A stretch of DNA of 64,000 nt from Bacillota bacterium (GTDB lineage: Bacteria; Bacillota; Clostridia; Acetivibrionales; DTU013): positions 1-64,000 of the forward strand of contig JAEZMD010000002.1 of assembly GCA_023435745.1 (NCBI GenBank). Direction: 5' to 3'. This document shows, piece after piece, positions 34,419-42,661 of the stretch. The notes below the pieces were generated by a model. It saw only the letters and a list, made by a program, of their open reading frames with translations. It was not told where the DNA came from and did not search any database. Made by a program: the position numbers and the translations under genes. Every line of letters starts with the position of its first letter. Position 1 is the stretch's first letter.

Positions 34419-36107
34419 ATGTGTAGTTTCAAAAAAGTAATCTGCCTGATCATGGTAGTAGTATTTGCATTAACCATGATGGTAGGGTGCGGCAAAACAG
34501 AAGAAGAAGGTACACCAGCCGATGACCCTAAGACTGCAACGAAAGACACAGCAGCTCCTGCGGAGACGACTGCTGAAGAATCGGCAGAAGACGCCGGAGG
34601 TCCGGCATGGAAGAAAGATACTTCTCCGATAACGCTGGACTGGTACGTCAATGAGACGTGGTTCAGCAATCCGGAAGGAAACCTTGCTCATGAGCTTATC
34701 AAGGAACAGACAGGCGTCAATATCAACTTTATCGTTCCCGTAGGCGATGCAAAGCAGAAGCTGAATACTATGATCGCATCTAACTCGCTGCCCGATATCG
34801 TCACACTGGGCTGGTATGAGCAGCAGGTACCGCAGCTGTCGACAGATGATTATGTATACGCATTAAGTGATCTTGCCGACGAGTATGACCCTTACTTCTG
34901 GGAAGTGACCTCTCCCGACATCGTGAACTGGTACAAGCAGGCTGACGGTAAGCTTTACTCCTACCCATGCAATGGTAACACGAAAGCGGACACTGATAAA
35001 TATAATGTCGTTTCAAACAGATCCTTCCTTGTAAGAAAGGACATTTATGAGGCAATAGGAAGCCCTGACATGAGGACTCCCGAAGGATTCCTGAATGCGC
35101 TCAAGGCTGCAAAGGACAAATATCCCAAGGTTGACAACGGCCAGCCATTGATCCCGTTTGCATCAACCCCATTCAACAGCACCGGCAACAACGGCTTTGA
35201 AGATGTGCTGCTTGAGTTCCTGGCTGTTCCGAGGGAACAGGACGGACAGTTCTTTGATGTGAAATGCGGAAATCCAAACAAGGACTACATCAACTGGCTC
35301 AAGACTTTCAGAAAGGCAAACGAAATGGGCTTTATCACCACGGACGCATATGTTGATGACAGAACAAAGATCGAAGAAAAAATTCAACAGGGCAGATATT
35401 TTGCGCTCCTGTATCAGTGGAAAGATGCTATGAATCCGCTTGGACAGCTTTATGCCAACAAACCCGAGCAGATCTACATCTCTGTTGACGGTCCTGCAAA
35501 CGCCAATCAGGATCCTCCGATGCTCAGTGTTCCTGGCTTTTCCGGATGGGAAGTCACTATGATCACCAAGAACTGCAAATCTCCCGCAAGAGCAATTGCA
35601 TTCCTGAGCTGGGGCCACAGTGAAGACGGATTAAAGACATTGTATCTGGGTAAAGAAGGCGAGACATATGATATGGTAGATGGCAAGCCCGTAATCAAGC
35701 CTGAAGTCAACACCTTGAAGAATACCGACATGGCTACTTTCAAGCAGAAATACAACACCTACGGAGAAATCTGGATGTTTAACTCCTCCATGCTCAATCT
35801 CTGGGAGCCCGATCCGGGAATGCCGTTCAACCAGTACCGCGAATGGGGAAAAGGCAAGTCCGGCCACTATGGTGTGTATGATAATATCAGACCGGTTGCC
35901 GACAGTGATGAAGGCGACATCCTGACTAAGGCCGAAAACAAATGGGGTGAAATTTTGCCGAAGCTGTTCACAGCCAAGACAGATGCTGAATTCGACAAGA
36001 TTTGGAAGGATTACGAAGATTACAAGGTATCCATCGGCTATGAGAAGGCTCTGGCGTATCAAAGACAGAAAGTCGAGGAAAACAAGGCAAAAATCGGAAT
36101 GAAGTAA
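34419..36107 (+). CDS. ABC importer extracellular oligosaccharide-binding lipoprotein (LplA/YtcQ-like)
   Basis: A 562-residue lipoprotein. The signal peptide ends in MMVGCGK (lipid Cys near residue 24), followed by a Glu/Thr/Ala-rich tether and a type I solute-binding domain of the long LplA class (LDWYVNETWFSNPEG, DIVTLGWYEQQVPQL, DGKLYSYPCNGNTKAD, VPGFSGWEVTMITKNCKSPARAIAFL). Members bind oligosaccharides such as galacturonides, xylo- or arabino-oligomers. The start is ATG 34419, after GGGAGGG. It completes the importer controlled by the YesN/YesM pair; the imported sugar would feed the phosphorylase-like enzyme. Confidence 0.9.
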   Translation: MCSFKKVICLIMVVVFALTMMVGCGKTEEEGTPADDPKTATKDTAAPAETTAEESAEDAGGPAWKKDTSPITLDWYVNETWFSNPEGNLAHELIKEQTGVNINFIVPVGDAKQKLNTMIASNSLPDIVTLGWYEQQVPQLSTDDYVYALSDLADEYDPYFWEVTSPDIVNWYKQADGKLYSYPCNGNTKADTDKYNVVSNRSFLVRKDIYEAIGSPDMRTPEGFLNALKAAKDKYPKVDNGQPLIPFASTPFNSTGNNGFEDVLLEFLAVPREQDGQFFDVKCGNPNKDYINWLKTFRKANEMGFITTDAYVDDRTKIEEKIQQGRYFALLYQWKDAMNPLGQLYANKPEQIYISVDGPANANQDPPMLSVPGFSGWEVTMITKNCKSPARAIAFLSWGHSEDGLKTLYLGKEGETYDMVDGKPVIKPEVNTLKNTDMATFKQKYNTYGEIWMFNSSMLNLWEPDPGMPFNQYREWGKGKSGHYGVYDNIRPVADSDEGDILTKAENKWGEILPKLFTAKTDAEFDKIWKDYEDYKVSIGYEKALAYQRQKVEENKAKIGMK

Positions 36108-36193
36108 TCAAAAATGAAGTAAAAATTAACGAAACAAGAAGTAAAGGCAATGAAGCAATGAATATATAACAGGCGCATAGAACGGAAAAGAAG

Positions 36194-36229
36194 AAGGAGG
36201 ACGTTGAGAAACGTCCCCCTCTTTTTTTT
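36194..36229 (+). terminator. Intrinsic terminator after the importer
   Basis: A stem built on GGACGTT/AACGTCC with outer pairs, a GAGA loop and eight T. The right arm contains one copy of the dispersed TTGAGAAACGTCCCC motif (36204-36218). Confidence 0.85.
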
Positions 36230-36320
36230 GCCTTTTTTACTCATGCATTTTTTGCGGGGAAGATTGAAATAATATGAACGATAGACAACGGTTTTGATTA
36301 CTTGGGACGGAGGCGGGCTT

Positions 36321-36878
36321 ATGCTGCACAGGTACAGCGAGGTGTTGAACCTCCCGGTGATTTGTGCGGATAGCGGCAAAAAGGCCGGAGTCGTGAAGGA
36401 TATACTGTTTGATCTTGAAAACAGGGAAGTGAAAGCGCTCTTGCTGGAGAATGCAGGCCTTATGCCCGGTAAAAGACTTGTATTGGTGAAGGAGCTGCTG
36501 AGCCTGGGCGATGACGCCGCTATTATCAGCGATGCAGGCCGTGTAGCGAATATGAGCCGGAAGGGTTTCAAAGCCGCCTTTGGTGACAGGGGAGACCTGT
36601 TTGGCGGCGAAAAGGGCAGTCTGCTCGGACGCAGGGTATATTCAAAGACCGGAGGGGAGCTTGGAATCGTAAGGGATGTGATTTTTGATATCCTGTCAGG
36701 CAAAATAGAGGCCTTTGAAATATCGGACGGCATACTGCAGGATATCATACAGGGACGAAGGCTTCTGCCGTTGTTCGGCAGGGTGGAGCTGGGAGAAGAG
36801 GTTGCGATCGTTGAAAAAGAAGCGGTGGATGAAATGAAGGAAAGCGGCGGCGGCATAAAAAACAAGCTGCTGAGATGA
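36321..36878 (+). CDS. PRC-barrel domain protein
   Basis: A 185-residue soluble protein with two PRC-barrel-like halves (about residues 1-75: LHRYSEVLNLPVICADSGKKAGVVKDILFD; about 95-165: GSLLGRRVYSKTGGELGIVRDVIFDI). PRC barrels occur in RimM, photosynthetic reaction centres and sporulation proteins of the YlmC/YmxH type. The start is ATG 36321, 7 bases after GGAGG. The small gene at 36938 follows directly. Its role is unknown; RNA or protein binding is likely from the fold. Confidence 0.82.
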   Translation: MLHRYSEVLNLPVICADSGKKAGVVKDILFDLENREVKALLLENAGLMPGKRLVLVKELLSLGDDAAIISDAGRVANMSRKGFKAAFGDRGDLFGGEKGSLLGRRVYSKTGGELGIVRDVIFDILSGKIEAFEISDGILQDIIQGRRLLPLFGRVELGEEVAIVEKEAVDEMKESGGGIKNKLLR

Positions 36879-36937
36879 TTTCAACATATTTACATGCAAA
36901 ATACGTGGCTGAATTTAGCCGAAAGGAGAAGGATGGG

Positions 36938-37117
36938 ATGCATAAGGGCTTTGTAAAAGGGATGGTAATTGGCGGGCTGGTTGGTGCGACAGCCAGTATG
37001 ATGATGAACTCGGATATGATGTCCTCAAGATCGAGAAGGAAAATGATGCGCAGGAGCAAATCACTGATCAGAAAAACCAGCAATATCATTGGCGATGTTG
37101 CTGATCTGTTCAGATGA
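36938..37117 (+). CDS. Small YtxH-like protein
   Basis: A 59-residue protein with one hydrophobic N-terminal segment (FVKGMVIGGLVGATASMMM) and a strongly basic tail (SRSRRKMMRRSKSLIRK). This pattern is that of YtxH-type small membrane proteins linked to stress. The start is ATG 36938, after AAAGGAGAAGG; a longer frame begins at 36875 inside the PRC-barrel gene and lacks a ribosome site there. It is followed by a terminator, so it ends the two-gene unit with the PRC-barrel gene. Confidence 0.7.
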   Translation: MHKGFVKGMVIGGLVGATASMMMNSDMMSSRSRRKMMRRSKSLIRKTSNIIGDVADLFR

Positions 37118-37148
37118 CATACACACATTCTCTCAAATCCTCATGAAG

Positions 37149-37176
37149 ACCGGGTAGAAGCACCTACCCGGTTTTC
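37149..37176 (+). terminator. Terminator after the small YtxH-like gene
   Basis: A 9-bp stem ACCGGGTAG/CTACCCGGT with a 6-base loop and a short TTTC tail. The T-run is weak, so termination may be partial. Confidence 0.65.
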
Positions 37177-37183
37177 TGCATAA

Positions 37184-37198
37184 TTGAGAAACGTCCCC
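37184..37198 (+). repeat. Dispersed motif copy before the AI-2E-family gene
   Basis: TTGAGAAACGTCCCC, identical over all 15 bases to the copies at 21644-21658 and 36204-36218. The AAGAACCGTCCCC variant follows at 37220-37232. Confidence 0.75.
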
Positions 37199-37214
37199 AA
37201 GAAAGGAAACCTTG

Positions 37215-38273
37215 ATGGAAAGAACCGTCCCCTCCAAAAAGATTCTGGTTTATATTGCGGCAGCGCTGATGCTCATTGGCGCAGCTGTGTTTTTGATTAC
37301 ATATAAGGTGAAAATATCAAGGATACTGTCTCCGTTTCTGATGACAGTTCCGCTTGTCTATATTGTCAAGCCTGTATCCGCCAGGCTGACGGCGAAAAAA
37401 ATCCCAATAGGCGCGGCCGTTCTACTGGTTTATTTCTTTTTTATCGCAGCGGCGGTTTCCGTCGCAATCTTTTTTATCCCGCAACTGGCTGCCAATATTC
37501 GGGATCTGATGGAGACGCTTCCGGAGCTCATGGAAAGGTATGAGCAAATTTTTAACAGTCTTTTGAAAAATATTAAAGCCAGTAACTGGTCAGAGCAGGT
37601 GAAAGAGGCTATTTTCAAGGAGATCGAGAGCGGCACGGAAATGATCCGGAAGCTGCTGGTCAGATTTCTGGAAAACGGCCTGAGTATTATTGTTGACATG
37701 GCAAGGATACTTGTCGATCTTACAGTGGCGATGGTCATTACCTATTATGTCATCAAGGACGGCGAAAAATTCAGAGACTTTACCCTGCTTTTGCTGCCAC
37801 GCCGCATGCGGACGGGATTGATCGGCATGGGAAAGGAGATCAGCAGGATCCTAACGGGCTTTATACAGGGGCAGCTCATGACAGCTTTGATTGTTGGTGT
37901 GCTTGAAACTATGGGGCTCATGCTGGTGAATATGAAATACCCGCTGGTTCTTGGGATGATCGGTGGTCTGGCGAATATCATCCCCTATTTCGGGCCATAC
38001 ATTGGCGTGCTCCCTGCGGCAGCCATCGCACTGACAATATCGCCGCTGAAGGCGGTGTGGGTTTTAGTCGTGTTTATACTTGTCCAGCAGCTTGATAATA
38101 ATTTCATTTCCCCTAAAATGATCGAAGGAAGGCTTGGGCTGCATCCGGTTGCCACAATCTTTGCCGTGCTGGCGGGCGGCGAGTTCTTCGGTATCCTGGG
38201 TATGCTGCTCGCCGTTCCTGCAGTTGCCATCCTGCGAGTACTGTTTAATAAGGTTGTCAGATCAATAGCATAG
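37215..38273 (+). CDS. AI-2E family transporter (TqsA/YtvI-like)
   Basis: A 352-residue membrane protein with about eight hydrophobic segments: a pair or more at the N-terminus, a long amphipathic loop (about 95-150), then the core with DGEKFRDFTLLLLP, GFIQGQLMTALIVG, GGLANIIPYFGPYIGVLPA and PKMIEGRLGLHPV, hallmark sequences of the family. Members export or exchange small solutes, including Na+ antiporters; few act on autoinducer-2. The start is ATG 37215. The first codons overlap an AAGAACCGTCCCC variant of the dispersed motif (37220-37232), giving the N-terminal MERTVPSKK. Confidence 0.87.
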   Translation: MERTVPSKKILVYIAAALMLIGAAVFLITYKVKISRILSPFLMTVPLVYIVKPVSARLTAKKIPIGAAVLLVYFFFIAAAVSVAIFFIPQLAANIRDLMETLPELMERYEQIFNSLLKNIKASNWSEQVKEAIFKEIESGTEMIRKLLVRFLENGLSIIVDMARILVDLTVAMVITYYVIKDGEKFRDFTLLLLPRRMRTGLIGMGKEISRILTGFIQGQLMTALIVGVLETMGLMLVNMKYPLVLGMIGGLANIIPYFGPYIGVLPAAAIALTISPLKAVWVLVVFILVQQLDNNFISPKMIEGRLGLHPVATIFAVLAGGEFFGILGMLLAVPAVAILRVLFNKVVRSIA

Positions 38274-38323
38274 GGGAGGCCAGCAGTCCTGTCATAAGGT
38301 CTGCCTGTATCCATCGTATGATA

Positions 38324-39046
38324 TCAGCCAGCGAACATATCCTCCAGTGAAACCTGAAGGCCGCTAAAATAATCGGATTTTACATGAGAAGCGGTGCCCT
38401 TGGAATAGGACTTGCTGTCAGCAATATCTTTACTCTCAAGTGAATATACATGTACCTGCTCATTTTTTGGATCAATGATCCAATACTCCTTCACGCCGCA
38501 TTGCATGTATAAATCCAATTTCTTTATCATATCCTTACCTCTGGTTGACGGGGAAAGCACTTCTACCACCAGAGTCGGCACGCCCTTGTATCTGTCCTTC
38601 TTATCCATGTTTTCCTTATCGCATATCACAATAATATCCGGCTGTACAACGCAAATATTGTCCTCGGATTTAATTAAAGTGACGTCAAACGGCGATGTCA
38701 GAGGAATGCATTTTTTCCCTTTAAACCAAATATAAAAAGTGCCATGAACCTCATGAATAATATGTTGATGACTGTATGAGGGTGAAGCCATATAATATAT
38801 AACTCCGTCAATCAGCTCAAACCGCTGCTCCGATGCCTCTGTCAGCTCAAGGAATTCCTCATAGGTCACCCAGCCGGTTGACTTGTATTCGGCAGCCTCC
38901 TCCATAACACTGCTTCCGGCATTTTCGCATGGCAGGATACGAGCCGCATCCCTGCCTTTTTTGGTAACGATGATTTCTTCGTTCGCTTCAACATATTTCA
39001 GATACTTTCCAAAATTGTTCTGGACCTTGGTTGACGGAACCCTCAT
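38324..39046 (-). CDS. Fusion of a Phd-type antitoxin domain with a Uma2 (DUF820) nuclease-fold domain
   Basis: A 240-residue protein. Residues 1-50 (MRVPSTKVQNNFGKYLKYVE, EIIVTKKGRDAARILP) match the DNA-binding Phd/YefM antitoxin domain. Residues about 60-235 match Uma2/DUF820, a PD-(D/E)xK-like fold: WVTYEEFLEL, RFELIDGVIYYMASPS, VQPDIIVIC, TLVVEVLSPSTRGKDM and YWIIDPKNEQVHVY. The Asp and Glu-x-Leu-Ser residues expected at the metal site are present. The start is ATG 39046, 8 bases after GGGAG. The usual partners are separate genes. It may be self-repressing through the inverted repeat at 39063-39108. Its target is unknown. Confidence 0.83.
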   Translation of the reverse strand: MRVPSTKVQNNFGKYLKYVEANEEIIVTKKGRDAARILPCENAGSSVMEEAAEYKSTGWVTYEEFLELTEASEQRFELIDGVIYYMASPSYSHQHIIHEVHGTFYIWFKGKKCIPLTSPFDVTLIKSEDNICVVQPDIIVICDKENMDKKDRYKGVPTLVVEVLSPSTRGKDMIKKLDLYMQCGVKEYWIIDPKNEQVHVYSLESKDIADSKSYSKGTASHVKSDYFSGLQVSLEDMFAG

Positions 39047-39062
39047 TCTTATCACTCCCAAC

Positions 39063-39108
39063 TAGCTAATCTAAGTATATTATATCAATAGAAAAACCCA
39101 ATTAGCTA
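39063..39108. promoter_or_regulatory. Inverted repeat around the -10 of the Phd-Uma2 gene
   Basis: TAGCTAAT (39063-39070) and ATTAGCTA (39101-39108) are exact complements in inverted order, 38 bases centre to centre. A minus-strand TATAAT (39084-39079) lies between them. Each arm is itself nearly palindromic (TTAGCTAA), as in operators bound by dimers of Phd/YefM-type proteins. Confidence 0.55.
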
Positions 39109-39190
39109 AAACGTCTTCTTCTCTCGACAAAGCCTGAATCATAATGCCAATATAACCAAAACATAACAAGTCACAATCTGTCGGCGGCTA

Positions 39191-39219
39191 TTGACTTTCA
39201 AGCTTTTTTGTTATAAAAT
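39191..39219 (+). promoter_or_regulatory. Promoter of the polysaccharide locus
   Basis: TTGACT (39191-39196), a 17-base spacer and TAAAAT (39214-39219), about 40 bases before the LoaP-like start. The rest of the 39047-39261 gap shows nothing else. Confidence 0.6.
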
Positions 39220-39261
39220 GGCTATTAATCCTGATCGGTTTATGATTGGTGGTAAAGGTTA

Positions 39262-39795
39262 ATGTTACTGGATTCTCGTATAGATGAATGGCATGGACTT
39301 TTTGTTGTAACCGGTGAAGAAGAAAAAGTAAAGGAGCGCGTCAAATACCGTTTACAAGACGATTACACGGTGGTTGTCCCCAAACGGAAGCTGAAGGTCA
39401 GAAAAGGCGGCATATGGCGCGTTGAATCCAGGGTGCTTTTCCCCGGCTATGTTTTGGTAAATGGCAGCATCACTACTGATATATATTATAGACTAAAAAA
39501 CATACCAAACGTCCTCCGGCTTCTCAAGACGGGGAACGCCGTCGCCTCAATTGATCGAAGCGAAATGACCGTGCTGTCCAGGCTTATCAGCAATAATGAA
39601 GAGATCGGATTTTCAAATGTACTCATGGAAAATGGCAGGGTACAGGTGGTAGACGGTCCTCTTTTTTCGTTGGAAGGACTCATATTAAGCGTTGACCATA
39701 GAAAACAGAGAGCCAAAGTAAGACTTACCTTCCTCGGGGAGGAACGAACGGTGGATCTGGGCATTTCGCTCCTAAAGCCGGTATCGGCTGGTTAG
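39262..39795 (+). CDS. loaP: LoaP-like NusG paralogue (specialised transcription antiterminator)
   Basis: A 177-residue protein with an N-terminal NGN domain (about 8-110: EWHGLFVVTGEEEKVKERV, VESRVLFPGYVLVNG, VLRLLKTGN) and a C-terminal KOW domain (about 125-172: VVDGPLFSLEGLILSVDHRKQRAKV, GEERTVDLGISLL). Specialised NusG paralogues ride on RNA polymerase and let it pass terminators in one long operon; LoaP members in Firmicutes head polysaccharide or antibiotic clusters. This gene is first in a locus of at least 24 kb, just before a probable terminator (39892-39958), which fits that job. The ribosome site is weak (AAAGG, 3 bases from ATG). Confidence 0.83.
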   Translation: MLLDSRIDEWHGLFVVTGEEEKVKERVKYRLQDDYTVVVPKRKLKVRKGGIWRVESRVLFPGYVLVNGSITTDIYYRLKNIPNVLRLLKTGNAVASIDRSEMTVLSRLISNNEEIGFSNVLMENGRVQVVDGPLFSLEGLILSVDHRKQRAKVRLTFLGEERTVDLGISLLKPVSAG

Positions 39796-39891
39796 AAAGC
39801 TGGTATCGGCAGTATGGCAACATCCCAGGTCATTATTTATCCGAAATCTGTTGCCGGTGTTTCGGCCCGTCATCAGATCAGGAGGTCATTA

Positions 39892-39958
39892 ACAGGGCTT
39901 GTGAGTGAAATGGATGATAGAGCCTTATATATCCATGTGAATAGCCTTGTCCTTTTTT
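39892..39958 (+). terminator. Possible terminator between loaP and the polysaccharide genes
   Basis: ACAGGGCT (39892-39899) pairs with AGCCTTGT (39943-39950, one G-U), enclosing a second stem ATGGAT/ATCCAT (39910-39915 with 39931-39936), and CCTTTTTT follows. It is long-looped and so less certain than the others. It is the natural target for antitermination by the preceding gene product. Confidence 0.45.
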
Positions 39959-40027
39959 ATGGTTTTACGAAAGATAGAAAAAATGATATTTTGTATTGGG
40001 TGTTTTGAGATACCAGAGGGGAGAAAA

Positions 40028-41917
40028 ATGACGTTAAGGATCAGAAAGCTTATACTTATAATTTCGGATATGATACTTGTCAATGCCTCTCTTTACCTTG
40101 CGCTCCTTACCAGGTTCGATACGGTTGTGCCGGAGCAATACAATGAAGCATTCTTACGAAACGCACTCATCGCCACAGTCATTCAATTAGTTATTTTCTA
40201 CATATTCGGACTCTATCGAAGCCTCTGGGAGTATGCAAGCATCGAGGAGCTGCTGCAAATATTCATTGCCACACTGCTGGCTGCGGGCGTGAACCTGCTG
40301 GTGGGACTTGCGACCGGAGACAGATTCGCAGTCACTGTTTATTTCAGCGGATGGGTGTTTATGTTTCTGCTTGTAGGCGGCACCAGGGTCAGCTACAGAT
40401 ATCTGCGCTGGATGAAAATGATCAGGTGCAGGAACTGCAGCAAGGTCATCAGGGTCATGATCATAGGCGCCGGAAGTGCAGGCTCCATGATCATCAAGGA
40501 GTTGAAAAATCACACCGACATGCATTCGATCCCAGTGGTTGTTGTGGATGACGACAAATGCAAGAGGAACACCAGGATCAACGGAGTGCCGGTAAAAATA
40601 GGAAGGGACAATATCAGAGAGCTGACAAAGAGATACGATATTGACGAGATCATTGTTGCAATACCGTCCGCCTCAAAAAAGGATATGACGGAGATCCTGA
40701 AGCTTTGCAAGGAAACCGGATGCAAGCTGAGAACTCTTCCCGACCTGATGGGGATCAAGGATGGGCTAGCCAGTGTCAAGCAACTGAGAGATGTAAATAT
40801 TGAGGATCTTCTCGGCCGTGACCCGATAAATCTCAACATGGAAGAGATCTCAAGCTACCTGAAGGACGAAATCGTAATGGTAACAGGCGGCGGAGGCTCC
40901 ATTGGCTCCGAGCTGTGCCGTCAGATCGCCAGATTCGGGCCGAAGAAGCTGATTATTTTTGATAGCTATGAAAACAATGCATACGATTTGCAGAATGAGC
41001 TTTTATTTACATATAAGAGCCTTGACCTTGAGGCTGTGATCGGATCCTGCAGAGACAGGATCAGGCTGAAGGAGGTATTTGAAAAATATACGCCGGGCGT
41101 GGTCTTCCATGCGGCTGCACACAAGCATGTGCCGCTGATGGAGGGGAATCCCAGCGAGGCCATTAAGAATAATGTGTTCGGCACATTGAATACCTGCAGA
41201 CGCGCAGATGACTACGGCGCAAAGAAATTCATACTTGTCTCAACGGATAAGGCAGTCAATCCGACTAATATCATGGGCGCCTCCAAACGATTGGCCGAAA
41301 TCATTGTGCAGTCCATGAACCGAATGAGCAATACCAAGTTTGCAGCAGTTCGTTTCGGCAATGTTCTGGGCAGCAACGGAAGCGTGATACCGCTTTTTCA
41401 GAAGCAAATCCAGCAGGGTGGTCCGGTTACGGTAACCGATCCTGAAATCATCCGGTACTTTATGACGATTCCTGAAGCGGCTCAGCTTGTCATCCAAGCA
41501 GGAGCGCTTGCAGAAGGCGGAGAGGTGTTCGTGCTGGATATGGGCGAACCGGTTAAGATTGACGACCTTGCCCGTGATCTGATCCGGCTGTCGGGTTTTG
41601 AACCGGATGTGGATATCAAAATCGAGTACACCGGTTTACGACCCGGCGAAAAGCTCTTTGAGGAGCTGCTGATGGCGGAGGAAGGCCTGGTGCGTACAGC
41701 CCATAAAAAGATCTTCATCGGGAAGCAATCTGATATGAGCTTTCAGGAAGTTATAATGAGCATCAAGGCGCTGGAGAACTCCATGGAAAGTGATGAAGCC
41801 CTGAGGGAGTGCATGGTCAAGCTGGTGCCGACATATCACCGCAGCGAATACAGCAAACCGGTTTTGACCATAGTTGACGAGACAGGTGACCTGAAGGAAG
41901 CTGCACAGAATATATAG
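40028..41917 (+). CDS. Membrane-bound UDP-GlcNAc 4,6-dehydratase (PglF/CapD/WbpM-like)
   Basis: A 629-residue protein. About four membrane segments occupy residues 10-120, followed by a first nucleotide-binding-like domain (VIRVMIIGAGSAGSMIIKEL) and the catalytic SDR domain with NAD loop MVTGGGGSIGSELCRQ and STDKAVNPTNIMGASKRLAE, where Met replaces the usual catalytic Tyr as in PglF/WbpM. It converts UDP-GlcNAc to UDP-4-keto-6-deoxy-GlcNAc at the membrane. The start is ATG 40028, after GAGGGGAG. The aminotransferase at 42662 would use the product, giving a 4-amino-4,6-dideoxy sugar. Confidence 0.92.
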   Translation: MTLRIRKLILIISDMILVNASLYLALLTRFDTVVPEQYNEAFLRNALIATVIQLVIFYIFGLYRSLWEYASIEELLQIFIATLLAAGVNLLVGLATGDRFAVTVYFSGWVFMFLLVGGTRVSYRYLRWMKMIRCRNCSKVIRVMIIGAGSAGSMIIKELKNHTDMHSIPVVVVDDDKCKRNTRINGVPVKIGRDNIRELTKRYDIDEIIVAIPSASKKDMTEILKLCKETGCKLRTLPDLMGIKDGLASVKQLRDVNIEDLLGRDPINLNMEEISSYLKDEIVMVTGGGGSIGSELCRQIARFGPKKLIIFDSYENNAYDLQNELLFTYKSLDLEAVIGSCRDRIRLKEVFEKYTPGVVFHAAAHKHVPLMEGNPSEAIKNNVFGTLNTCRRADDYGAKKFILVSTDKAVNPTNIMGASKRLAEIIVQSMNRMSNTKFAAVRFGNVLGSNGSVIPLFQKQIQQGGPVTVTDPEIIRYFMTIPEAAQLVIQAGALAEGGEVFVLDMGEPVKIDDLARDLIRLSGFEPDVDIKIEYTGLRPGEKLFEELLMAEEGLVRTAHKKIFIGKQSDMSFQEVIMSIKALENSMESDEALRECMVKLVPTYHRSEYSKPVLTIVDETGDLKEAAQNI

Positions 41918-42013
41918 AAATATATCGAATTGATACATCAGCTTTACCGATTATGAATAGACATTGTAGTAGTTTCCTTTATGGAAACGAATAATTCATA
42001 TCGGGGGACGAAC

Positions 42014-42625
42014 ATGATGTATTCGTTTATTAAAAGAGCTATGGATTTGATTTTGCCTGCATTTGGACTGATATTTCTTTTACCTGTAGTACTGATTCTT
42101 GTCATTGCAGTAAAGGTTGATTCCCGAGGTCCGATACTTTTTAAGCAAAAGCGTGTCGGGATCCGCAAAACGCATTTCAACATACTGAAATTCCGTACCA
42201 TGCGGATTGATACGCCCAAAGACACCCCGACACACTTGCTGGAAAATCCTGAGCAATGGATCACCAGAGTGGGGAAATTCCTGCGTAAAACCAGCCTTGA
42301 TGAGCTGCCGCAGATCTGGAACATTTTCCTCGGTCAAATGAGTATCATCGGTCCAAGACCCGCCCTCTGGAACCAATATGACTTGATTGAGGAACGCGAT
42401 AAATACGGCGCAAATGAACTTAAACCAGGCCTTACCGGATGGGCACAGATCAACGGCCGGGATGAGCTGCCCATAGAAATCAAAGCGAGGCTGGACGGGG
42501 AGTATGCGGAAAGAATCAGCTTCGGATTTGATGTGAAATGCTTTTTTGGGACGATATTGAATGTGCTCAGGAGAGACGGTGTGGTTGAGGGCGGAACAGG
42601 ACAGCTTAATGGGAAAACAAGATAA
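42014..42625 (+). CDS. Undecaprenyl-phosphate sugar phosphotransferase, first copy
   Basis: A 203-residue monotopic phosphoglycosyltransferase. It has one N-terminal hydrophobic segment (LILPAFGLIFLLPVVLILVIAV), then KQKRVGIRKTHFNILKFRTM, the catalytic Asp-Glu pair in KTSLDELPQIWNIFLGQMSIIGPRPA and PGLTGWAQINGRDELP. It transfers sugar-1-phosphate from a UDP sugar to undecaprenyl phosphate, starting a repeat unit. The start is ATG 42014 or 42017, after GGGGGA. It sits between the dehydratase and the aminotransferase genes, so the 4-amino-sugar is its likely donor. Confidence 0.9.
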   Translation: MMYSFIKRAMDLILPAFGLIFLLPVVLILVIAVKVDSRGPILFKQKRVGIRKTHFNILKFRTMRIDTPKDTPTHLLENPEQWITRVGKFLRKTSLDELPQIWNIFLGQMSIIGPRPALWNQYDLIEERDKYGANELKPGLTGWAQINGRDELPIEIKARLDGEYAERISFGFDVKCFFGTILNVLRRDGVVEGGTGQLNGKTR

Positions 42626-42661
42626 AGAACTAACTATATTATGTTATGAGGGGATGTTGAA

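Noticed and set aside
39814..40008. 64-residue frame between loaP and the dehydratase gene
   Set aside because: No ribosome site, no recognisable family, and it overlaps the candidate terminator.
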